In this document: positions 1-5,759 of the stretch, in pieces
Layout: each line of letters opens with the position of its first letter
Numbering within the stretch: position 1 is the first letter of the stretch
From: Gemmatimonadaceae bacterium
GTDB taxonomy: Bacteria > Gemmatimonadota > Gemmatimonadetes > Gemmatimonadales > Gemmatimonadaceae
NCBI GenBank assembly: GCA_025357975.1
Contig: JANYKY010000251.1
Location: forward strand, 1 to 6,487
Length of the DNA: 6,487 nucleotides
Reading direction: 5' to 3'
Notes under the pieces: model-generated
The model's input: the letters and a program-made list of their open reading frames with translations, nothing else
What the model was told of the DNA's origin: nothing
Database searches by the model: none
Position numbers and translations under genes: made by a program

Positions 1-900
1 CGACACGTTACTGGCGGCCGGTATAGCGTGATGCATCGGGTCGGCGAGGGCGGCATGGCCAATGTCTACTATGCTCTCCACATCCCCCTCGATTGCCCGG
101 TGGTGATCAAGGTCATGCATCCGCATCTCGCGCGTGACGCAGACATGCGCGAAAGATTCAAGCGCGAGGCAGAGTCCGCGGCGCAGCTGGTCCACCCTCA
201 CATCTGTGCGATCACTGATTTCGGATCTGTCGGTGATCAGGTGTATCTCGTCATGCCTTACCTCGCCCGCGGCACGCTGGCAGATCGGATCAACAACCGG
301 AGATCGTTTCCGCCAGAGCGCACCGCTGCTATCGCTGCGCAGGTCGCGACCGCGCTGGACTACGCCCACCGGCACGGACTTGTGCACCGCGATATCAAGC
401 CGGACAACATTCTGTTCGATGAAGACGAGAACGCACTGGTAACGGATTTTGGAATCGCCACCGGACACTTTCGTGCTCGCATGACGGGAACCGGCAACGT
501 CATGGGCACGCCGCACTACATGTCGCCTGAGCAGGCACGAGGAAAGCTTCTCGACGGCCGCAGCGATCTTTACGCGCTCGGTGTCGTGATGTATGAGGTC
601 TTGCTGGGGTTCCCGCCATTTGACGGCGCTGATGGCTACTCGATCAGCTACAAGCATGTAACCGAAACAGCCGCGGCACCGGATGTGGTCGATTCGCGCA
701 TTCCGCCTGAGCTTTCGGCGATTGTCATGAAGTGCCTCGCGAAGCGCGCCGCGGATCGATATCAGCGCGGCAACGATCTCGCCGACGCGCTCATCGATTA
801 TCTCACTGGAACGCCTACCACTGAGGACATTCGCGGAGCATGGACCTCGCGCGTTCTCTCACCGTCCAAGCCTACAGCGTCGTCAGTGAGCGGCGTCTGA
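1..900 (+). CDS. Hanks-type (PknB-like) Ser/Thr protein kinase, soluble, 5' partial
   Basis: Transfers phosphate from ATP to Ser/Thr of proteins, probably in the cytoplasm. The frame is open to base 1, and the residues before the GTG at 28 (TGGRYSV) match the usual lead-in to the glycine loop, so the true start lies just outside the window. Counting from that GTG: glycine-rich loop GEGGMANV (6-13), ATP lysine in VVIK (K28), catalytic loop HRDIKPDN (120-127, D122), DFG (140-142), P+1 loop GTPHYMSPEQ (160-169), and the conserved Asp of SDLYALGV (D180). All core catalytic residues are present, and it is an RD kinase. The catalytic domain ends near residue 260, followed by only about 30 residues rich in Ser/Pro/Thr. 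There is no membrane segment, PASTA, TPR or WD40 sensor, unlike many bacterial relatives. Its last bases overlap or abut the epimerase start. The substrate is unknown; neighbouring proteins are only guesses. Confidence 0.95.
   Translation, partial: RHVTGGRYSVMHRVGEGGMANVYYALHIPLDCPVVIKVMHPHLARDADMRERFKREAESAAQLVHPHICAITDFGSVGDQVYLVMPYLARGTLADRINNRRSFPPERTAAIAAQVATALDYAHRHGLVHRDIKPDNILFDEDENALVTDFGIATGHFRARMTGTGNVMGTPHYMSPEQARGKLLDGRSDLYALGVVMYEVLLGFPPFDGADGYSISYKHVTETAAAPDVVDSRIPPELSAIVMKCLAKRAADRYQRGNDLADALIDYLTGTPTTEDIRGAWTSRVLSPSKPTASSVSGV
823..827 (+). promoter_or_regulatory. Possible ribosome binding site for the ATG at 840
   Basis: GAGGA lies 12 bases before the ATG at 840, inside the kinase coding region, which is long spacing. 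A second GGAG at 835-838 is too close (1 base) to serve that ATG. For the rival CTG at 897, GTGAG at 886-890 sits 6 bases upstream. The sequence does not settle which start is used. Confidence 0.3.
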
Positions 901-1955
901 AAGTTTCGCACGAGATCGTCAATCTCAAGACGCGCTATCCATTCGTGATTGCCCGCGGAGGGTACGCCGCACACGAAAACGTGATAGTAAAGATAGTCGA
1001 TGACGATGGTATTGAAGGCTTCGGCGAAGCCGCTCCCAATCGTTATTACGGGGAAAGCGTAGCGACGGTTGTGTCGGCGCTCGATCAGTTCGCGCCGGTG
1101 CTTGGTAGCGCCGACGGATGGTCTCTCGAGGCAATCGACACCTCACTGGACCGCGTTCTGAGAGGAAATTATTCAGCGAAGAGTGCAATCAGCTCGGCGT
1201 TACATGACATCGTCGGTAAGCGGCTTGGAGTTTCTGTATATCGTCTCTGGGGCCTCGATGCGGCGGACGCGGGCGAGTCGAGCTTCACGATTGGAATTGC
1301 CGATAACGAGGGGTTGAAGCAGCGCGTCGCTGATGCCGCGGAATACCCGATACTCAAGGTCAAGCTCGGCACCGATCGCGACATGGAAATTGTTCGGATC
1401 GTCCGCGAAGCAGCGCCGCAAAAACGCCTGCGCGTCGACGCGAATGCAGCATGGACCGCATCGCACGCCGTGAAGATGATCGACTTTCTCGCTGACAATG
1501 ATGTCGAGATGGTCGAACAACCGGTCGCCCAACACGACATCGAAGGCTTCAGGTTTGTCCGTGCTCGCTCGAAGCTCCCGATTTTTGCCGATGAGTCATG
1601 TCTCCTTTCGACTGATGTGCCGAAGCTCGCTGGCGCCGTCGATGGAGTGAACCTGAAGCTTGCCAAATGCGGCAGTTTGCGGGAGGCGATCAAAATCGTT
1701 CACACGGCGAGAGCGTTTGGGCTATCGGTAATGGCAGGCTGCATGATCGAATCGAGCCTCGGCATATCGGCGATCGCGCAGCTGGCTCCGCTGCTCGACC
1801 ATGCCGATTTCGATGGAGCTGCACTTCTGTCGAATGACCCTTATGACGGGGTGAAAATCGCCAATGGGCGGATCGCGCTTACCGATATGCCGGGAATTGG
1901 AGCGATTCGAGTTGCGGCAGCGGCAGAGCAGGTTGCGAGCGGAGGCTCCCGCTAG
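840..1955 (+). CDS. Dipeptide epimerase (L-Ala-D/L-Glu epimerase-like, enolase superfamily)
   Basis: Probably inverts the alpha-carbon of the C-terminal residue of a dipeptide (classically L-Ala-D-Glu to L-Ala-L-Glu from murein recycling) by two-base chemistry with Mg2+. From the ATG at 840 (371 residues): N-terminal capping domain to about 140, with VIARGGY (36-42) and GFGEAAPNRYYGE (60-72). The barrel carries the acid/base KVK (K173, K175), metal ligands D200 (RVDAN), E226 (VEQP) and D251 (FADES), and second base K276 (KLAKCGS). A DFD at 323-325 matches the DxD that binds the substrate ammonium in dipeptide epimerases and argues against muconate cycloisomerase or o-succinylbenzoate synthase. 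Exact dipeptide specificity cannot be read. The ATG start overlaps the kinase by 61 bases and adds about 20 residues ahead of the expected beginning (KVSHEIVNLKTRYPF). A CTG at 897, overlapping the kinase TGA as CTGA, is the alternative start. Confidence 0.9.
   Translation: MDLARSLTVQAYSVVSERRLKVSHEIVNLKTRYPFVIARGGYAAHENVIVKIVDDDGIEGFGEAAPNRYYGESVATVVSALDQFAPVLGSADGWSLEAIDTSLDRVLRGNYSAKSAISSALHDIVGKRLGVSVYRLWGLDAADAGESSFTIGIADNEGLKQRVADAAEYPILKVKLGTDRDMEIVRIVREAAPQKRLRVDANAAWTASHAVKMIDFLADNDVEMVEQPVAQHDIEGFRFVRARSKLPIFADESCLLSTDVPKLAGAVDGVNLKLAKCGSLREAIKIVHTARAFGLSVMAGCMIESSLGISAIAQLAPLLDHADFDGAALLSNDPYDGVKIANGRIALTDMPGIGAIRVAAAAEQVASGGSR
1941..1945 (+). promoter_or_regulatory. Candidate Shine-Dalgarno for priA
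   Basis: GGAGG matches the anti-Shine-Dalgarno well but lies 17 bases before the priA ATG at 1963, longer than usual. The intervening bases hold a 12-base palindrome (1948-1959). If it folded, the effective spacing would shrink to a few bases. The site lies within the last codons of the epimerase gene. Confidence 0.4.
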
Positions 1956-1959
1956 CGGG
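1948..1959. repeat. 12-base perfect palindrome spanning the epimerase stop codon
   Basis: CCCGCTAGCGGG is its own reverse complement, and its central TAG (1953-1955) is the epimerase stop. As RNA it could form a stem of four GC pairs with a CUAG loop, between the GGAGG and the priA start. No U-run follows, so it is not a rho-independent terminator. A role in setting priA translation is inference, and chance is possible. Confidence 0.4.
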
Positions 1960-1962
1960 CCG

Positions 1963-4233
1963 ATGACCTCTGAGCTCGGCCGGCTGGTCGAAGTTGCGCT
2001 TCCAGTCCCGCTTTTCCAGACATTCACCTACGCCCTCGATCCCGCAGCGGAAAGTATTCCGGTTGCGGGCTCTCGCGTTGTCGTGCCGTTTCGGAACCGC
2101 AAGGAGATTGGAGTTTGCCTCGGGCCAACGGACGGCGTTGGCCTCAAGCAAAAAGCCAAGCGCGTCATCGAGGTTCCAGACGCGGCTCCCGCCCTCAGTG
2201 AGAGCATGCTCTCGCTCTGCCGGTGGATTGCGGACTACTACATCGTTCCGTTTGGAATGGTGTTGCGCACGGCACTTCCTGCAGCTCTCACCGGATCTGA
2301 GCAACCGCGACCGGTTCGCAAGACGCATCGTATAGTGAGGTTGAGAGAAGATCTACCGACGCTGATTCATCGGGATAAGGCGTTCGGTCGCGCTCCGCAG
2401 CAGAGAGCCGTTTTCGAGCTTCTTGAATCACTGGGCGGGACGAGCACGCTGGATCACCTGCTGGGCGGTCTCGCATTTTCGCCGTCGGTTTTGAAAGCGC
2501 TCGAGAAGCGTGGCCTCGTGACGGTGGATTCCAAAGAGATCGATCGAGATCCGTTTGCCCTTCGTGAAACAAAGGCGGGTAAGCCACATCTGCCCACGAG
2601 CGCGCAGGCCGCAGCGATTGCGAATCTGTCAGCGGCCGGGCCAGGCGAAGTATTCCTGCTTCATGGAATCACAGGAAGCGGCAAGACGCTCGTCTACATC
2701 GAGCTTCTTCGAGAGATCGTCGATGAAAGAGGACAAACCGCGATCGTTCTCGTTCCGGAGATAGCGTTGACTCCGCAGACTGTCGACCGCTTTCGTGCAG
2801 TGTTCGGCGATCGGATCGCAGTGCTGCATTCGGCGCTCAGCGACGGGGAGCGTTACGATGCGTGGCTTGCCCTGAAGCGAGGCGACAAGAAAATCGCGGT
2901 TGGCGCACGCTCGGCTATCTTTGCCCCGCTCGAGAAACTTGGCGCAATCATTGTGGACGAAGAGCACGAGTCGAGTTACAAGCAGGGAGACACACCGCGC
3001 TATCATGCGCGCGAAGTCGCAATCATGAGGGCGCAGCTCGAAGGCGCAACAGTCGTGCTCGGCAGCGCAACCCCTTCGCTCGAATCATGGACAAACGCGC
3101 TTGCCAGTAAATACAGGCTTCTGACGCTTCCAGAGCGTGTTGGCGGCGGAAGGCTGCCACGAGTGGAGGTGATCGATCTGCGGCTTCGTGCGGTAAAGCT
3201 TGCCGATACGAGCACCGGTCCCGGAACTGGTTATTCGTCGGTAATTCGTGATGAGCTCGATGTTGCTCTCGCGTCGACGCTGATGCGAGGCGAGCAAAGC
3301 ATCCTGCTTTTGAACCGGCGGGGATATTCGGCATTCGTTCAGTGCAATGACTGCGGCAATGTTGTTGTGTGCCCGAACTGCAGCATAACTCTCACTGTGC
3401 ACCGGGCGCCGGAGCGGTTGTTGTGTCATTACTGCTCGCATCAGGAGCCGCTCCAGTCTACGTGCGCGCGGTGCGGCGGCGTAACGCCCAGGCATCGCGG
3501 CATGGGGACGCAGCAGGTCGAGCGCCTGCTCGCAGAGCGGTTTCCCTCGGCGCGAATCGCCCGAATGGATGTTGACACGACCAGCGGGAAATGGGCTCAC
3601 GCAGAAATTCTCGACCGCGTTGGAAGCGGCGACGTGGACATCCTGCTCGGCACCCAGATGATCGCGAAAGGTCTCGACTTCCCGAATGTGACACTCGTCG
3701 GCGTGATCGACGCGGATGTTGGAATCAATCTGCCGGATTTTCGTGCCTCCGAGCGATGCTTCCAGCTCTTGAGTCAGGTTGCAGGGCGTGCCGGGCGCGG
3801 GCCGAAAGGAGGATCTGTTCTCATACAGACAAGAGTGCCGTCGCATCACGCCGTGCGATGCGCGTTGGCTCATGACTACAAGACGTTCGTCCGCGATGAG
3901 CTCGCTGGCCGGTTGAAGCCACCGTACCCGCCTAACTTGCGGCTCGCAAACATCGTTTTCAGCGGAACCGATGATCGCGCTACGGCTGCTCTGGCCACTG
4001 CCGGCGCGGACTGGCTGCGTGATCTCCTCACGCACGCGGGGGGTGAAGTAACCCTTATCGGGCCGGCTCCGGCGCCAATCGAGCGTATCAAGACTCGCTG
4101 GCGTTGGCATGTACTTCTCAAGTCCCCGAACTCGTTGGAGCTGACGCGTGTTGGACGCTATTTCATGGAACGGTTCCCGGTGCCTGCAGCGCTTCGAGTC
4201 ACACTCGATCGTGATCCTGTGGCGCTGCTGTAG
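1963..4233 (+). CDS. priA: Primosomal protein N' (replication restart helicase PriA)
   Basis: 3'-to-5' superfamily 2 DNA helicase that recognises stalled or repaired forks and reloads the replicative helicase. From the ATG at 1963 it is 756 residues (E. coli 732). Order: 3'-DNA-binding domain (1 to about 105, VALPVPLFQTFTY); winged helix (about 144-198); Walker A GITGSGKT (235-242, K241); DEEH box (332-335); aromatic-rich loop SYKQGDTPRYHARE (338-351); GSATPS (367-372); zinc-binding cysteines 461, 464, 470, 473, 488, 491, 501 and 504, with the same spacing as the eight in E. coli PriA; motif V GTQMIAKGLDFPNV (563-576); motif VI QVAGRAGR (605-612); and C-terminal domain with GPAPAPIERIKTRWRWH (700-716). 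Nothing essential is missing. The frame runs 33 codons further upstream into the epimerase gene, but that stretch is unlike PriA, so the internal ATG is preferred. It sits 7 bases after the epimerase stop. Confidence 0.98.
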   Translation: MTSELGRLVEVALPVPLFQTFTYALDPAAESIPVAGSRVVVPFRNRKEIGVCLGPTDGVGLKQKAKRVIEVPDAAPALSESMLSLCRWIADYYIVPFGMVLRTALPAALTGSEQPRPVRKTHRIVRLREDLPTLIHRDKAFGRAPQQRAVFELLESLGGTSTLDHLLGGLAFSPSVLKALEKRGLVTVDSKEIDRDPFALRETKAGKPHLPTSAQAAAIANLSAAGPGEVFLLHGITGSGKTLVYIELLREIVDERGQTAIVLVPEIALTPQTVDRFRAVFGDRIAVLHSALSDGERYDAWLALKRGDKKIAVGARSAIFAPLEKLGAIIVDEEHESSYKQGDTPRYHAREVAIMRAQLEGATVVLGSATPSLESWTNALASKYRLLTLPERVGGGRLPRVEVIDLRLRAVKLADTSTGPGTGYSSVIRDELDVALASTLMRGEQSILLLNRRGYSAFVQCNDCGNVVVCPNCSITLTVHRAPERLLCHYCSHQEPLQSTCARCGGVTPRHRGMGTQQVERLLAERFPSARIARMDVDTTSGKWAHAEILDRVGSGDVDILLGTQMIAKGLDFPNVTLVGVIDADVGINLPDFRASERCFQLLSQVAGRAGRGPKGGSVLIQTRVPSHHAVRCALAHDYKTFVRDELAGRLKPPYPPNLRLANIVFSGTDDRATAALATAGADWLRDLLTHAGGEVTLIGPAPAPIERIKTRWRWHVLLKSPNSLELTRVGRYFMERFPVPAALRVTLDRDPVALL

Positions 4234-4254
4234 GCCACTCGAACATCTTTAGGC

Positions 4255-5358
4255 GTGACGATTCTTTCTACTCCCGATTTCTCGGCGCCGAAGCTGGCTG
4301 GCGCGCCCGATGCAAACTTTGTCGAAGCTCCGGCCGATGGCGTGCTCCCGGAAGGCTTCTTCTCGACTACAAATCTGCCGACTTACGTGAAGGTTGATGG
4401 AAAGTGGACGATGCCGCGCGAGCCCCGAATGGATGCCGCATTGCTCCTGGATGCATCGAACCAGCTCTGGATCCGCGAAGGACGCCGATTGATGCGCGGT
4501 GACAGGATCGCGGTTGGCAAGGCTGAGGATGGAAGTGACGGCATCTACGTGCACTCCAATGCGATTCACGGGGACGCCAACGAGATCGCCGAATTTCAGT
4601 TCATGACGAGCGAAGTCTCGCGCGAGAAGCCAATCGATTACAGCATGATGGCGCGGATTCTACTCGACGAGAGAGAGCGGGGCGGGTATCCGATCTGGGT
4701 AACGGGACCTGCGCTCGTACATTCGCGCGCGCGCGCAGACATGATCTGGTTCATCGAGAATCATTTCGTTGGCGCGCTGCTGGCGGGAAACGCGGTCGCA
4801 GTTCACGACATCGAAGCCGCAATTTTCGGAACTACGCTCGGGATGACGCAGACGGGCGTTGCCTCAGTTGGCGGACATGGCTTGCATATGCGCGCAATCA
4901 ATCAGGTGCGCAGGGAAGGGTCGATTGCAGCGGCGGTGAAGGCTGGCATCATTACCAGTGGAATCATGCACGCGCTGGTAACGAACGACGTTCCCTTCGT
5001 GCTGACGGGATCGATTCGCGACGATGGACCTCTTCCCGAAGTCATAACCGATTCCATCGCTGGACAGGATGCGATGAAGAAGCATACGACGAAGGCCACG
5101 ATGGCGATTCTCGTCGCCACTGCGCTTCATGCGATTGCCACGGGAAACATGTTGCCCGCATTCGTCACTGAAAAAGATGGATCCCTTCGCGAGCTGCCGA
5201 CCATTTGCGTCGACTCGTCGGAGTTCGTCGTCAGCAAATTGAAAGACCGCGGGACGCATCAGGCGTTCGGCGTCGTAACCAATGCCCAGGATTTCATGCA
5301 CATACTTCGTATATATGTTGAACGTGAGATAACGACGCGCACGTCCGCGCCTCGATGA
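4255..5358 (+). CDS. Ornithine cyclodeaminase homologue of the ArgZ/AgrE C-terminal (TIGR00300, LOR/SDH-associated) family
   Basis: Related archaeal proteins and the C-terminal part of cyanobacterial ArgZ/AgrE are NAD-dependent enzymes that turn ornithine into proline plus ammonia. This is not the mu-crystallin-type cyclodeaminase. Visible in 367 residues: first C-terminal subdomain with ADGVLPEGFFSTTNLPT (27-43) and FQFMTSEVSREKP (114-126); then the Rossmann-like subdomain with GPALVHSRA (151-159), GALLAGNAVAVHDIEAAIFG (173-192), GGHGLHMRAIN (206-216), GSIRDDGPLPEVITD (252-266) and a C-terminal GVVTNAQDF. The family's roughly 80-100-residue N-terminal LOR/SDH region appears absent: only about 25 residues precede ADGVLPEG, and an in-frame stop (the priA TAG) lies 21 bases upstream. 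The start is GTG at 4255, with only a weak AGG beside it at 4251-4253. No other in-frame start fits. Activity on ornithine is inferred from family resemblance recalled from memory. Confidence 0.85.
   Translation: MTILSTPDFSAPKLAGAPDANFVEAPADGVLPEGFFSTTNLPTYVKVDGKWTMPREPRMDAALLLDASNQLWIREGRRLMRGDRIAVGKAEDGSDGIYVHSNAIHGDANEIAEFQFMTSEVSREKPIDYSMMARILLDERERGGYPIWVTGPALVHSRARADMIWFIENHFVGALLAGNAVAVHDIEAAIFGTTLGMTQTGVASVGGHGLHMRAINQVRREGSIAAAVKAGIITSGIMHALVTNDVPFVLTGSIRDDGPLPEVITDSIAGQDAMKKHTTKATMAILVATALHAIATGNMLPAFVTEKDGSLRELPTICVDSSEFVVSKLKDRGTHQAFGVVTNAQDFMHILRIYVEREITTRTSAPR
5355..5358 (+). other. ATGA stop/start overlap coupling two genes
   Basis: The TGA (5356-5358) of the cyclodeaminase homologue overlaps the ATG (5355-5357) of the next gene. 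No purine-rich ribosome binding site is seen in the 20 bases before it, so the downstream gene is probably translated by termination-reinitiation, at a rate tied to its neighbour. Confidence 0.7.
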
Positions 5359-5759
5359 TCGAGACGACAGAGAGATTTCTGCGTGAGATCGCTGAGAAGG
5401 TTGGGGCCGAGGCGGTGGAAGAGATTCACCTTTTTCCGCCGATCAGGCAGGGAGGAGTGGAGACAGGGGCCGCAGTAATCGCTGCAGGCGCGCCTGTTGG
5501 CGAGCGCCACACCGTTTACAGCGCGAGCTATCGCCTCACACTCAAAGGTGCCGACCGCGGAAAATGGGAAGTTGAGGTCACGGCCGAGGCGGACGCGCCA
5601 CTGCTGACGGTAGTCGATGTCGTGCACGGTGTCATGAAGCGTGCGGGAGAACAATTCGAGCCGGAGCGACTGTCGGGCGCGGAGCTCCGATCGATTGTCG
5701 GGGACGCGACCTTATCGCGCGCGCCAGTCAGCTCGCTTCCGTATACCGGCGGAGAATGA
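5355..5759 (+). CDS. Conserved-looking protein of unknown function, 134 residues
   Basis: I do not recognise this protein. It has an acidic N-terminal helix (about 1-24, TERFLREIAEKVGAEAVEEI), then a proposed beta-rich middle (residues 25-85) with two alternating strand-like stretches (HTVYSASYRLTLKG and KWEVEVTAEAD), a likely hydrophobic helix (LLTVVDVVHGVMKRAGEQF, about 84-102), and a polar, less ordered tail after about 120. There is no signal peptide, membrane segment, cysteine or obvious metal-binding motif, so a small soluble single-domain protein is likely. The reading frame is supported by the ATGA overlap with the gene before it and by protein-like composition. Coupling suggests equal dosage with the ornithine cyclodeaminase homologue, perhaps as a partner or in the same pathway, but that is inference. 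The last 32 bases overlap the convergent gene on the other strand. Confidence 0.75.
   Translation: MIETTERFLREIAEKVGAEAVEEIHLFPPIRQGGVETGAAVIAAGAPVGERHTVYSASYRLTLKGADRGKWEVEVTAEADAPLLTVVDVVHGVMKRAGEQFEPERLSGAELRSIVGDATLSRAPVSSLPYTGGE

Noticed and set aside
1169..1693. Leftward open frame (174 codons) opposite the epimerase gene
   Set aside because: It overlaps the catalytic barrel of the epimerase, has no family resemblance and is low-complexity in Ser/Arg/Ala.
1864..1962. 33-codon upstream extension of priA
   Set aside because: The extension lies in the epimerase gene and resembles no PriA N-terminus. The protein starts to look like PriA right after the ATG at 1963.
3085..4110. Long leftward open frame (341 codons) opposite priA
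   Set aside because: It lies wholly antisense to the conserved helicase and zinc region of priA. Its translation is rich in Arg, Ser and Pro with no recognisable domain, as expected for a shadow frame in GC-rich DNA.
4231..4257. PriA-cyclodeaminase fusion by stop readthrough
   Set aside because: The two genes share a frame and are separated by one TAG and seven codons, but a shared frame occurs one time in three by chance. Both proteins have natural ends, and no readthrough signal is visible.
5239..5316. Internal promoter for the unknown gene (TTGAAA at 5239 and TATATA near 5310)
   Set aside because: The two boxes are over 60 bases apart, far from the 16-18 needed, and both lie in coding sequence.
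4255..5358. Call as mu-crystallin-type ornithine cyclodeaminase or saccharopine dehydrogenase
   Set aside because: The motifs (ADGVLPEGFFSTTNLPT, GSIRDDGPLPEVITD) match the ArgZ/AgrE C-terminal family, not the mu-crystallin fold. No saccharopine dehydrogenase catalytic domain is present.
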